Of a stretch of DNA of 64,000 bases, positions 1 to 14,100 are shown piece after piece. This DNA is from Vanessa cardui (Eukaryota; Arthropoda; Insecta; Lepidoptera; Nymphalidae), in contig NC_061129.1 in assembly GCF_905220365.1 (NCBI RefSeq), positions 10,788,803-10,852,802 on the forward strand, written 5' to 3'. The notes below the pieces were generated by a model that had not been told where the DNA came from, did no database searches, and worked only from the letters and a program-made list of their open reading frames with translations. Each line of letters starts with the position of its first letter. Position 1 is the first letter of the stretch. Made by a program: the position numbers and the translations under genes.

Positions 1-1
1 T

Positions 2-1891
2 AGAGTTGCTTTCGAGCTATTTGGAGACAGAGTCAAATATTGGTTTACAATAAATGAGCCCCGAGAAGTTTGTTACCAGGGATATGGAGATGCAACTAAG
101 GCACCTTTGTTTAAAATTTCTGGATACGCAGATTATATTTGCTCCAAAAACATATTAGTAGCTCATGCAAAGGTTTATCATATGTATAATAATGAATACA
201 GACCTACGCAAGGTGGAACTATTGGTATCGTTTTGAGTATGAAGTGGTATGAACCGGAAAGCGAGGAGCATGCTGAGGCTGCAGAAGATCTTATACAATT
301 TGAGGTAAATTAGTATATTAAATGTACGGAAATATTTTTGTACCCGTCTAAGTTTGAAAAATAGTAGATTTTTTTTTATTTTTTTCTTTTTTTAGTGGGG
401 AATTTACGCTAACCCTATATTTTCAAAAACTGGAGACTTTCCGCAAGTAATGAAAGATAAGGTAGCCGCTAAAAGTAAGGCTCAAGGATTTCCACGTTCG
501 AGGCTGCCCGAATTCACTCCAGAGGAAATAGAATTAGTGAAGGGAAGCTCTGATTTCCTCGCAATCAATCACTACACTACAAATTTTGTTTATAGAAATG
601 AGTCTGTTTATGGATATCACGCATCTCCCTCATTTTATGATGACATCGATGTTGTCTTATACTTAGATAGCTCTTGGGAAGGTTCTGCATCTAGTTGGTT
701 AAAAGTAAGTAATTGTTTTACTTAATAATCATTTTAAGAATAAATGTTGCATTGTTACATTTGTTTACCACTAACCAGGTAGTTCCATGGGGCTTTTATA
801 AGCTGTTAACAAAGATAAGAGAAGACTACGACAATCCCATTATATATATAACTGAAAACGGATTCTCAACACAACAAGGACTAGAAGATGACGATCGAGT
901 ATCTTATTACAGGCAGTATATTGACGTGGTCTTAGACGCCATCGATGACGGCTCCGATATCAGAGTGTACACTGCATGGAGCTTAATGGATAACTTTGAA
1001 TGGTTACAAGGATACACGTGAGTATAACTTTTTTATCGCAAAATTAAAAAAAAATATTATTCAAGAAACCTACTTTAGTGCACCGGATAGCTGTTACTCC
1101 TGATGCGTGTTTTGAGCAATTAAACACACTAGTGATTTTTATATTTATTTATCGAATCATTATTATTGGCACATTTCAATATTACGCACATGACTGCACT
1201 CGAGATTAAAAATGAAAATCATGAAAAATCACGAAAAATGATGTTTATTGCTCTAGGTGTTATAGATCACAGCATTATATTATACTTATTTCATGCATAA
1301 AAGTAGCTTATTTCTTTGATAGAAATATGTGCGAGCATTTTTACCGATTAAATTTTCTTAAAAACTGTTTGCTGTTTATATCAAGGCTTATCAGTTTATA
1401 TTAAATTAGTTTCACCCCTTGACTTCACCAACGTGTTATAGGAGGGGATTGCTAGTCTTTCATGTACCCCTGACAATGTTTAATAAAATATAATATTACT
1501 ATTTCATAATTAAGCTTATTACTGTTAAATAATAATTGGCTTATAAAATGGTTCGATAATATAGTATTTATATATTTGAAAGCATGCCAAATGTATGATT
1601 AAGGTCTATGCCGAATAGGTACCATTATAATGTTTAGATAAAGTATTAAGATATATTAATTAAGACTACAGAGTTATAATAATAATAATAAATACATTTG
1701 TAAGTTATATTGTAAATGTGTTTTACAGACAACGATTCGGCTTGTACGAAGTAGACTACGAGAGTCCGGAGAGGACGCGCACTCCTCGCAAAGCGGCCTA
1801 CGTGTACAAGGAAATCATTCGCTCGCGAGCTCTCGACTTCCACTACGAACCCGACATGAGCCTGGTGCTGACTATTGATGAAGGACATTAA
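2..1891 (+). CDS. GH1 beta-glucosidase / myrosinase-like glycoside hydrolase, 3' part
   Basis: This is the C-terminal part, about 337 residues of a family usually near 500, of a glycoside hydrolase family 1 enzyme that hydrolyses beta-glucosides; the 5' end lies outside the window. Exons are 2-304, 396-704, 779-1017 and 1729-1891, all with GT..AG borders and matching phases. The acid/base glutamate sits in TINEP (Glu codon 56-58) and the nucleophile in ITENG (Glu codon 854-856). The conserved WSLMDNFEW and GYTQRFGLYEVD segments follow, spliced across the last intron. The protein ends in TIDEGH, a tail I associate with lepidopteran lactase-phlorizin-hydrolase/myrosinase-like GH1 proteins. Both catalytic residues are present, so it is probably active; in insects the role is digestion or plant-glucoside handling (family knowledge). 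Substrate and paralogue cannot be told from sequence. The last exon is much richer in G+C than its surroundings. AATAAA follows at 1910-1915. Confidence 0.93.
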
Positions 1892-4800
1892 ACTTCGAAT
1901 ATTAATGTTAATAAAAAAATTATCAAAATAAGATTTACGTGAATAAGAAAATGTACGAATGAAAATTAATGTATGAAAAGCTATAACTTTCCATTATGAA
2001 CTTGTATGCATCTATCGGAATCTTCAAACGTGATTTTCCTATCTTCAAGACGACTTGATCTTGAAATTTGGCATACGTACGAATGAGCGATGATAAAACA
2101 ATATTTTAATAATTTTTTGCTAGTATCCTGAGTACGATCAACAGAATAAAAAGACTGGTATTACAGGTATCGTCGTCGTATTGTCGGCAAAATGATATAT
2201 TTTCGCGATATATTTTTTTTAATTAATTATTTATATTTTCTCTATTTAAATTAATATTCAAACCACAATTTTCTAAAGATGTATGGTAATGCAGCAACTT
2301 CTTACAAATCTGCTTCAAACATTTATGAATACCACATATTGCCTGAAGATAAACTATTTGGCAACAACCAACAGCCGCAATAGATCTGTGTGTTCATAGT
2401 GATTTACGATGGAGTAGCATAAACGATTATGTGTACATTATACAATTACATCTGTGCTTCTGAGTTTTATTTTTACCATTTTTCAGGCGACCTGAAGTCG
2501 CTGATACTGAAAAAATCGTATTGACGTCGTTTACGAACGAATACACCGTGTACTGAAGCTAAGTAATACGATTGCAATGCATTTTGTGTATTGATGTATT
2601 AATTTAATTATATTATAGATAATTTATTTTACTGTCTACAATTTTTTATATTGTTCAACACAAAACATTTTTTATAATGTACTTTATAAAAGTTTTCTAC
2701 AACGATGTCCCATAGGATATTGTTTACATAATTAAAGCGCTACAACAACAATAATTTGGCTTGCAGCCAACGATGTCATATGCAACGTGAACGGACATTA
2801 AATTTATATTTCAAATCAAATAATAATGCGCTAGTAACTGCCTGTTACCTCTTCAAAATTAAACCGCTGAACTGATTTTTGTAAAATCCGGCATACAGAT
2901 AGTTTAAGTCACGGAAAAGATCATTGGATATACTTTAATTCAACACTTGTAAGGGGCAAAACGGGAACGTTGTGTGCTATAATAGATAAAGTTTTCGTGA
3001 TTGGGTAACTTCTTAAAAATAATATAAAACTTTCTTAAAATAAATATTATTAGGGTGTTCAAATTTAACAATCTATAAATCATAAATCATTAAATATCAG
3101 TAATTAAAATGGTCCGTTTACATTTTTTTAAATTAACTAATCTTCTAATTACTGTGTCGAAATATTAAAGGAAAATTGAAAAATTTAAAAACTTTTCGTC
3201 ACTGGATACTTTAACGGATATACATTTATATAATACGGTTCATATCACTTAAAAAAGGTTGTAAAAGATCAGTTTCGGTTGTGTGGTTAAAGAGCAATAT
3301 TTGTCAGTTCAATGTTTACAAGGTATGAACGCGGAGGATATATTTCAGACGGGCTTGAAGCGGCCTACGGTAAACAAACGTAATTTGGCCTCGAAATATT
3401 AACATTTTGCGAAGCGTCGTTTAACTGTTGAACTTACATTGTATTAATAATAGTCGTCCAAATTTATTATTTTGCCTTCAGAGATTTAATCTGTATTATT
3501 TATGGATCATGTAAAAAAATTAACATACTATTTTGTAGATGGTATATATCATATACTACATACATGATATACGTATACCGGACTCATACGCTAAAAAACA
3601 ATAGTACGTGTATGTATTTTTGTATCCTTTGATGTACCTAAGTAATCAAACACGTTGTAAAAACCTTCTCATCCATTAAGCAAGCGCTCTTAACAAAATT
3701 CGAAGCGTAACCTAAAAGAGCAGAGATCTCTTCACAGTGTCTCGAGGTGTTTATCCACAACTCGACGTGCTCTTCAGTAACGCTTCAAACTAAAGCTTGT
3801 AAATAAAGCTTTGTTTGACGTATTCGCCATACCGTATACACTACAATGACTTACTCCTTACATTTATTTCATGTTTAATTTAATATCGATCATTTCACTT
3901 CTTACACTACCAGTATGTACTGTAACGAACTTTTATCTTACTATAAATTACAATGTAATAAGTCATTTTAATATCAACAAGCGTATAAAAGTAAACAAAT
4001 GAGTATAAAATTAGATATGAAAATTACTGTTATGGACGCAAATTTTAAAACTTGATTATCCACGGTCGTTTAACCTTCGTAATGTATGTTGATATTATAG
4101 CTGTTAAAGCTGCACAAAATCTTGGTTTTATCAAGCGGAACACACAAGGATTTGCAGGCCTAACTAAATTACTCTTGTACCATAATATAGAACGCAGCTG
4201 TCTCGAGTATGCTAGTATTAAATATCTAGAGTACACTGCAGGTACATACGCTCTCAGTGTATTTAACATGTACATAACATTTTAACATAACTGAACAAAA
4301 CATTTTGTTTTTTTATGAAAAGAATTTTTCGCAAAGACACAAAGAACGTTTACCATTTATAATATGATTTCTCTTTTGAGCATGTTTTTATTTATTTTTT
4401 ACTAAAAGTGCTGTATTCATTAGTAATTCACGTCCTTACTTGATATTTAATTGTTGTTTTATTAATTAATTTGTAAATACATCTTATTTATGAATGACGT
4501 AAGTGTGATTTACTAATCAAGAAAAATAAGTAAACATTGATAATTCAATAAATTGTTATTCAAGACAATCCAAGGATATTACGCTTTGCATATGATGTTA
4601 TCAAATGTTTAATAGTAAAAATAATTCATCTATTGTTCAGCCGAGTGTTCAAAGTGTTGGGCCTATTTATAATAGTCTGTGAACCATTCAGTGGACATAG
4701 AGGACACAGGCAGTGTCGCTCCATTTAACATTCTTGCATGCTTCATATGACTTGGTCTCGTCTAAGAAATTTATTCACAATCTGAGAATGCGTTTTCTCA

Positions 4801-5929
4801 ACGAGTTTCAGCCATGATTTGCATTTGATTCTGGAATGGAATATCACAAACATGTACGCAACAAGTTATGATATTATATACTTTCAAATTTATTGAAAGA
4901 TACAAATATAAAGGAAAAGGAAAATAAAGTCAATTTTTGATGCCGAATGTTTTTACATTTATAACTAATAGCAGTACGATTTAAGAAAATTATTTTGGTG
5001 AGAAAATATTGAGTATTCCTTTGTCAATCGAGTAAAGTTATTGACTATAGATTATGTATTGCATAGTACATAAATGGCTTACGCTGAAACTGTTTTGTAA
5101 GGAAAAAGATCGTTTACTAGTATTTTAGAAACATTTCCCATATATAATTAGTTTGAACAATTATATAATTAATCGTTGTAATATAATTATGTTACAACGA
5201 TTCGCTAACTCGCACTGAATTACTTACTTCATTCAAAAAATAAATAACATTATGTTTAAACGTGCTAAGTCCCGTCTGCACATAAACACTTTTCAACAGC
5301 CATGCTCTTAGTTTAAATCGTATCAATGTTACTCATCACTTATCATATTTATCTAGTATTAATAAAATCGTTAATGCTATTTATGTAAGCCATGTTTCGT
5401 TTACTGCGGTAAAACAGCAGTCCTTATGACAAATTTTGACATATTTTCATTCTACAAAACATATTCTTAAAAAACAATTATTATATAATTTATAAATCAT
5501 AAACGAAAACGAACTGAATAAGATATTATTCCATTGTATATTTACAACCATTTAAACTCATAAAATATTATTCGCATCTTTCCATTTCGTCCACCTAAAA
5601 GGTCAATTCACAAATTTATATCGTAAAGCATAAATCGACAACAACAAAAAATAACATTACGAATAGGTAATATTAGGTACGCACCTATGTTGATAGCACT
5701 CGACAGTTAGAGTCTATGTAGGGATGAATCATTCCGGTGTCTTTGAAAGCCATTAAGTAGCTCAATACATCATTAATTTTACGCACAACCGAAACAAAAA
5801 TCATAGGAATTAACGTTTCATAACAGGTTTAAACGGTAACGATTATATTTATAGTTTTGGTAAACGGTATCATTATATTTTAGAAAATTTTGATTGATTC
5901 GTTTTTTTAATGGATTTGAGTGTTGTCAC

Positions 5930-6070
5930 GAGCCCCCCAAGGGCCAGGAATCGACCAGGCGTCCCGCCGCGCCACTGAGCGAAAGCTGCGAGGCTCCCGG
6001 CCCGCGTTGATGCGCGCATGCGTAGTATTCCTTCACGACACGCCGCCCGCAACGCTATATCCCGACGCTC
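5930..6070. other. GC-rich patch in AT-rich intergenic DNA
   Basis: A sharply bounded run rich in G, C and CpG (for example cgtcccgccgcgcc and ggcccgcgttgatgcgcgca) stands out from the surrounding AT-rich sequence. It has no open frame of note. It could be a fragment of a mobile element or a CpG-dense regulatory segment. Confidence 0.4.
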
Positions 6071-6720
6071 CTTTAATTTCCTAATTTGCTTTTACATTAC
6101 TTGCTCACGTAAAATTCACGTACGTGCTCGGTGGATTGAACTGGCGATATACCGAATTATCGAAATTCTTATCCGTATTGGAATCTAATATTCTACAAAG
6201 CTCCCCATACCAGATGTCTATGAAGTATGAACCGAATCGAAAATCGAAGCTTTGGCCAAATAGTTACTTGTAATATAGCATTTACATTATTACTTACCAT
6301 TGATCTATAATATTGCACTAACGCTGTACCTACATTCATACATTTTCGTAAACATAGCATAAACAATTACGGTATATAAGCTTGTGTGGTAAATTAACCA
6401 CACAATCTATTCTATTGATATGAACTAAACAAATAAAACACAACATTGCTACGAAGCTTCGTATCCACTTGAATAACGAGGAATTTTGATGCGTAAGTAT
6501 ATCAGTGTGTTTATTCTTTATATTTAAGAATTATAGCTGAAATTATTAATATTGCAAATCACTTCTGACATATCATGGTCGTGTTCTGTGGTTTGTTACG
6601 AATTTGAACTTTAAATCTTTCGTGGCCCAAATGCGCATTAAAACAAAAATATCTATATATAACAAATGAATTAATTGATTTTTTTAAATCAACGATGTTC
6701 GGCTTAGTCAATTATGATGC

Positions 6721-6860
6721 TTTTATTATTACAGTTATTAATTACGGGATTTTTACCATGTTTTTTTTAATTTTCATTCGTTATAGCTCGATGTTTCGAC
6801 ATTATCTTCGAATGTCTTGTTCACAAGTCTCGTGATTAATTAATAACTGTAATAATAAAA
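6721..6860. repeat. 140-bp palindromic (MITE-like) element
   Basis: The first and last 24 bases are perfect inverted repeats: 6721-6744 begins ttttattattacag and 6837-6860 is its exact reverse complement. The interior includes the lepidopteran-repeat-like phrase ctcgatgtttcgacatt. No open frame is present, so this looks like a short non-autonomous element; the family is not identified. Confidence 0.6.
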
Positions 6861-8049
6861 ATAACAATGTTCATTTAAAAACTTATATGATGCATTTGTT
6901 GCGTACGTATTGTGAAACTTTAAAATCCCTTCGTCGTTTTCGTAGCTATAATAGCCAAGTGGATTTGTATGACTTTAAGCAATTAACACTGGTAATCGAG
7001 CTGAACACGAAAACGAAACCTTTTCATAAATAGTGTAGCAAAGGAATACCGTACGAGAGGCTTTACTGAAGTTTGTAAGCATATTATCACAACCTTTAGA
7101 TGTAATATTTAAATATATAGGTAAATCGAATACATGCTGCGCTTTACTTTTTAAAACTATTTAAAATTTATGTCAAGTATTCCACTTTTTATAATATTTT
7201 AATTATTTTAATATTATACGTCTCATTAGATTCAAAATATTGGAACGTTAATTGATTAATCATTATGTATATGATCAATCATTTAATATTATTATATATA
7301 GGTTTTTCATTTGTTTATTGAAATCAATGGTGCGCTTTATTTAATTATTTATATTTTAACTGGATTTTGGGTAAACCGCTTAAATAAACACAAAACGTAC
7401 AGGGGGAAAGTTTTGTACATTTAAGAAATCAAATTATCTAAAACAAAATATAGCAGCTTTGAAACTCACAAGGATGATTTTTAATTAAAATGAATTTGCA
7501 ATTTGTTTAATAATTGTATTTTATTATCTTTGTATAAAATGATATAAACGATAACAGCTTTGTAACATACACGTGGCAAAAAAATAGGATAAATTTTTGC
7601 GTTTTAGCGTTGAAATAAATATTTACATAACGAAATATAGTCAATATCGTATCGGTTGGAAATTTATTAAAATTATAAATCATATTAAACATTCTCTTCA
7701 CAAGAGATCAATTATTCCACAACAGTTAACTCTTACGTTACTATATTGTAAAATTACAACAATACTTTTTCTTAATTTATAACCAACAATTAGTACCAAC
7801 CTAGCAGTTCTAGCTAACGATTATATTGAAATCTATCTAGTTTATTGACTCAATCTTCTTTTCTATCTACACATAAAAAATATTGAACAATTTTGTAGAT
7901 TTTGTTACTTAATTTTACTAAATATTTTTGTAAAACTAAAGAAGTTTTTAAAATTCAAATCATACGTTGATCATGCTATGATCTGATATCTTTCAATTCC
8001 TTTTAATATCCAATACAAGTTAATTGAAATAAAATTTATTGAAATTGAC

Positions 8050-8055
8050 TTTATT
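8050..8055 (-). promoter_or_regulatory. Poly(A) signal of Rab3GAP1
   Basis: AATAAA on the minus strand, 48 nt after the stop codon. No better signal lies closer. Confidence 0.55.
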
Positions 8056-8102
8056 AATTATCAAATCCATGAATTGTAACTGTCGAAACAACTCAAATGA
8101 GT

Positions 8103-11100
8103 CTATAAACAAACGGTACGCTCAGTGAAAGCACCTATTATAGTCATGTCATTAGAGAGAGCTGCGCGCATCACTTGCGGACCCACTTCGTCTTTCACCC
8201 TCAAAGTAAATTCACGCCGTGTCGGAGCAGGCAAGGCGCCTCCCATCGCGGACAAGACCCTCGACCTCCCGGCAGCGTCCAAAGGCTTGCCCTCGGCACT
8301 GTTCCCTAACACTTTACGCACACATATCGACCGACAAGCTTCTTTCTCCGCTTCAAATAACTCTCTTGCGGCAATTTCAAAAGTACGTCTTTTATCTACT
8401 CCCCCGATTGACGAGCTTGTTGAGGTAGCTCCTTCTGACATAGCTTTCAAAGCGCCTGCCTTTAACAAAGCAGGTAATAAAAGTTCCCCTACAGCGCCTA
8501 CTGATCTCGATCGAAGAAAATGTAACACTTGTTCTGCTTCCCTCGTTTCATCAAAAAGGCGCCGTTGACGACCCGCTGGCACTGGTCGCGCTACGTTCCA
8601 CGCTTCGACCCAAGGATTCCCGGGTAAAAGCATACGGTCTCCTAACGAACCACCGTCGTCTGGTTTCCAATCTCTAGGTGAATACCATCGCACAAAGTCA
8701 CACAGCTCCGCTCCGGGATTAGCAGCCTTAAAGGCCTCCATATCCGAAAGCAGAGATGCACTCATCATCCTTGCACGGAGCTCTGATGCCTTGGCATCGT
8801 CACCTAGTCTAACCATCAATTCAGCATCCTCTTCTAATTGATCTTCAGTTTTAGGAGCCGGGTCCTGAATTTGATAAAGACATATACATATATATTTTTA
8901 TTCAATAAAAATATAAAACCGTACTATAACTGCATTTACCTGAGTCCGAGGAATATAAAGTGGGGCGCCATTTTTTAGTGTAGCGTCATCAAGTCTTTTG
9001 AGGCGACCAACTGGTCGGTCCCAAGGTAATTGGTCATCTGCTTCTTCATCTTCTGAACAGTCGAAGAATTCTTCCTCAGATGAATTACCCGTTGCATTAG
9101 TAGATCCTTCTTGGGCTTTTTTTATACAGCAATTTAATAGTTGTAATTTCTGATGAAGCAGGCAAGTCCGAGCATTTGGCGCACCATCCACCATTCTAAA
9201 ACAAAAAACATATTTTTTATAACGGAAATATTTTACATTAAATTAGACTATTTTACAAAAATGGAAAAAATTATGAGACGATGTACGTATATTTATTTAT
9301 ATATTAATTCCATTAGATAAAGAAATAATCGCTTAGTAGAATTTCGTTTTAACTTTCACATAAGGCGTTTTTAAGAAATTAATACATGACCTCGAAAAGC
9401 CAGCGAAAAAATCAAAAGAATGCGCAACGACTGGCACAGTATTCCGAACATTTTCTCTTTCGTGTATGCAAATTTTTAATTAAACAACTTCTTCGTTCCT
9501 CGATACCTAATAACATTGGAAAGGTAAGTAAGTACGTGATAAAATATACTTCATATCAATTCGATTTACAGAAATATATTCCTTTGATATCATGCCATGA
9601 CCTACAATCTATGCGAAGTAACTTAAGCGCTCGCGCACTCCGAGAACCGTTATCTATATTGAATTATAAATATGAAGCGAAACCAGACAGCAGGGGCTGG
9701 CGTCAGAGCAGCAACTTTTTCAAGATGCTTAATGCCTAATCGGTCGCTGAACCGTTTGTTTACCGGAGTCGATGCGTCCACAGCAACGGTGTGTAGGTCA
9801 GGGCGAAGTGGTGGGGCCGTGCGCGCGCACAGTCCGACGCCAACGAGAGTCGCGCGCGCACCATCCCACAGTCATGGGGCTAAACCGACCTAACCCTGCT
9901 TGACACTGTTACCAAAAGCTCGAATGCCTCGAAAGTGACCCCTTTCCCACTGTTGTGAACCGATTTACGATTATGAAAGTCTGTGAATAAGCAAAATTTT
10001 AACGTGACAGTGATTGTAAAAAGTGGTCAGTTTCAAAGGATATTTGGAAAAGTGAAAAGGAATTTCACCGATATGGTAAGAACGCAAAGGAAACGAACGC
10101 ACGCAAACAAAAATGTATAATTGTATAACAAGTATATTACCTGCCTGAACCAAGTAAAACGCTACATTGCGAAAATAATAAATATCATAAATTAAGTGAT
10201 CGCTCTTTTATGGTATACTTGAGTCTGTCAACAACAGGGCTTATTGTTAACTGATACGAACGAAAACTTAGTTTAACTAAAAGCTTTTAATATGCACTGT
10301 CATAACTCAATTAATATCATTGAGTTATCTCAGTAATCCTACATACTTACTACACACAGTGATTCTGATACTATACGTACGTTAAAGTAACGGTATTTGA
10401 TTACTGACACATTTCTATATAATATAGAATGTAAATAACATTTATAAAAAAAAACATTCAATATGTCTTTACAAGGTTATGTTTTTTTCTAATTATTCTT
10501 GTACAAAACTATTAATAAACTAATCAAAAACCCTGTCTGAATGCTTCATAGTAGGAGCGTAAACACAATTAAAACGTAAGTTGTTAACCGTCACTTTAGG
10601 TATTTGTTATTTGCAAGTTTAATCGTGTGTCACTAATAAGTACCTCGGAGCTCTAACTCGACATGGCAATGCCTTTCTTCAGTTTGTAACATTATTAAGT
10701 CTATTGTGAAATGATATTCGCTCATGTTCTCATAAACTCCGCAGATAAAAACACGAACAGCTTAAATATTTATAATTAATTCCTAATCTTATTAATGGGA
10801 CGAAATATATCTAAACTATTGGATCAAACGATAAAGATATATTAACGATTTTAAAACGTAATATACTAAATACATATAATACAAAATGACTTTGACTTTC
10901 CGTATAACTGAACTTGTAATACATAAAGACGAAAAATTTATTCTATGTTGGTAGGTATTTTCTTAAATATTTCGAACGTCAACTGTTATGTTTAAGTATA
11001 TTATAAATGTGAATGTTACTCTGTCTGTCAGTCTGTCTGTATGTCGCTCTTTCACGACCAAACTGAATCGAATTTGATGAAGTTTGGTGTAAAGCAAACT

Positions 11101-14100
11101 TGAACTCCAAGAAAGGGCATAGGGTATTTTTTTGCCTAACACATGACAACCAACGCCCTAAAACTCGAACGAAGCCGCGGGCTACATCTATAAGAGTCAA
11201 TGAACAGGAAACGTGGAAGGTAACATAACTAATGAAAGGCGTTCTTGGATTTTCATTCATTCATCAACGTCGCGATATTTCCGCAAATTTCACTAAAGAT
11301 CAGAAACGGACAAAAACCCTATGGCGTCGAACCCGAGACAATAGGCAGGGTAACTGTGTCGACTTGTACTCGCCTAACGATTCAGCGGCGCCTACGTTGA
11401 TGTCGTCGCCGTGGGACCGCTATTGTGACTAGCGTAGATTACTTTATACTACGGTATTAAGCATTCGAGACTTATATTCATTCACGAAAAGTAGCTCTAC
11501 ATATTATTATAGGAATGACTTTTATATGATATCGTATTTTTCTACTGTATTAATTATTATTCTATTTTTAAGAACATTGTTGTCTGTAGCCTATTATTTA
11601 ACTAATTAAATAGTAACGAAATTTATCTTTAAATATATTTTCATATAGTCTGCAATAGTCTCTCAAACTCAAGTGACGAAAGCTTACCGTCTGAGAAATT
11701 TCTCTTTTTAAGAACGAAGTCAATACGATGACTATGTAAATCTCATGACCCATGACAAACTTAAAACTAAATAATTCTACGATTAATATTATTATGCACC
11801 ATCTTATATGTTCATCCTTTTTGCGCTTTCTTCAACAAATAAAAATTAACTGCACAATTCAGTTTCACATTGCCAAAATAAAATAACTAAAGCTAAACAA
11901 ATATGCAAATACTAACTGCCGTACCTCTACAAAAAAGTATCACTAGGAACACACATTCTGAAGAAATCCGTAAACGTGAAACATAACTGCCCTTTGAACA
12001 CGAATTTCATAGATTTAATAATAATTTGCAAATATCTAAAATTAATAAATAGTAATATTTGCGGATATATGTTATCAACTTAAATAATTAAGTAACTAAG
12101 TATGTATATATGTATGTATAACTTAAGTAACCATAGATGTAATGTATAAACATTACATCTATAGTTATTGATAGATTTCGATCTAGTCTATCATAAACCT
12201 GAACGAAATTATAAATATATCTTAACTTAATAATCGAGTACAATATTCAATTTTAAACAGTAATTGCTGTCAGACAGTTGAACTAAACTAAGACTTAAAA
12301 CTAAGTACACGATCAAAGTTATTGTGGATAGTATTAAATGTGCAAACCCACTCCAAGACCATGTCCATCAATATTTTATGATACCTTCTGAGAGTGTGAT
12401 GGCTCATAAAATGACGCAAACCGTCACCGTGTTAATTAAATAAACAATACTTTAAGTTTTATGAAGTTTTTACTGCCGGCGCTTCTGGTTGTACTTATTG
12501 GAAATGTATTGAAGTTACGTAACAAAAAGGTTAGTGTAGATTTGATAATCGTTTTATATGACATTATATTTCCGACTTAATATGTTATCTCTCGTCAACT
12601 AAAAAAATTGCTCTATAGGTATTGAACGTACATTATTTTCTTATCAAGAATTCCTCTACTAAGAGCAAAGTATCATCCCATCAGCATTTTTAAATAATAT
12701 GAGAGTATAAACAAAAATAAATAATCAAAATCATAGTAAATACCGCATCAATCAAAATAAATTCATACTATTTATATGAAAGTTATTCGTCACTATTACT
12801 GTATAAATATAACAACATAAAAAATGTTGTTTTTTTGTTATAATCACACTGAAAAAGTATATATGTAATTTGAAATCGAAGTAAAACACATTCGATTCGA
12901 CTCACTTCGTTACAAACGTCGGTATTTTTACATTAGGTTATATTATTATACACGATTGTATAAAGCAACCTTAAGGTTTACGAAAGTGTTAGCAAAGGGC
13001 AGTCTTATCGATTATCGATCAATAATACAGTTAATAGCGATCTCTTTCAGACAGCTTAAGTGTTAATTAAAACGAAATAATACAAATGATTTAATTCTCA
13101 TTACGTAAAGGCAAAACAATAATTGCGCTACATAATAACTTTAATACAATAATTATCGACTTCACCGTCGTAGATAACAAACTATTAAAATATGAAATCA
13201 TCAAAAATTTCGATAATGCAAGCGTTTTAAATTATTAGAAACTTTGAGAAATTGCCTAGTTTTCGAAACTGGTTATTTTTATGCCGAAATAAAATATCTC
13301 TTTCACTTTACGCTAGAGTTTAATAAAATAGTTAAGAAATTAGAAATTTTATTTTATTGATAAGTAGCCCATAATGAATGCATTAAGTCGACATTCATTT
13401 GAATAATTTATAAGAAAATAATTATTTATACTTAAATAAAATATCAATTTAGTATTATTTATGTGTTAAATCTTATAATATTTTTATAGTGTTTGAAAAC
13501 AAGCTCAATCATTGAATATACTTAATTAAAGACTCTTAAAAGTATTTTTGAACTGCCAAGTTCATCCGGCTCAGTTAATCATATTATATAATTACATTTA
13601 TATATCCGGCATGAATCAACGGATATCAATTCTACGCTTTTTTAATAAAAAAATTCTAACGAATACGCAATTCTACCACGAGATAGCCCTTGCCTATCGT
13701 TCGTGATAAACCTTGTTCAAAATTGGACTATTAAATGAACAAAACAATCATTAATAGTTCCTGAGACTAATAACATATCAGAAAACTCTTTACAAATATA
13801 ATATTAACTTTAAATATATTTTAAAATCATCATTCTATAAATGTGGATAGGTTCTGACGTTAAAGTATCTTTTGCTAGTTTATTGAACTCAACAGGTGCG
13901 AAGCGCACTGCATCAGCTCCACCGTGTCACGTTCCTTATAAGATTGATGAATTCCAATCATTATAGCCACCAGAACCAATGCATCTAACGTATTTTTTTC
14001 GGACAAGAATTCGCAGATAAATCAGAAGATAAATGAGAAAATTCCATATCGATTACTTAGATATTTCATTAAATTGTAACTGAACTGCGACTTCACCCGT

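Larger units (their letters stand above)
1892..8102. other. Intergenic DNA between GH1 and Rab3GAP1
   Basis: About 6.2 kb of AT-rich DNA in which I see no convincing coding exon. The short open frames at 4045-4285 and 7507-7782 occur in both directions and lack splice or family support. Recognisable pieces are a GC-rich patch near 5930-6070 and a palindromic element at 6721-6860, listed separately. The 3' UTR of Rab3GAP1 (read leftward) enters at 8102; the minus-strand AATAAA at 8050-8055 is 48 nt past its stop. Confidence 0.6.

Noticed and set aside
4045..4285. Overlapping open frames on both strands (76-77 codons)
   Set aside because: Antiparallel frames without family motif, splice context or codon bias; expected by chance.
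8125..8568. 147-codon plus-strand frame
   Set aside because: It is the shadow of the last Rab3GAP1 exon on the opposite strand, where the protein motifs are unmistakable.
9386..9739. 117-codon plus-strand frame before the candidate LRR promoter
   Set aside because: No recognisable domain, no splice support; basic composition only. It may be partly 5' UTR of the LRR gene.
11232..11432. 66-codon frame with a GC-richer end
   Set aside because: Adjoins a transposon 3'-end fragment and has no family signature.
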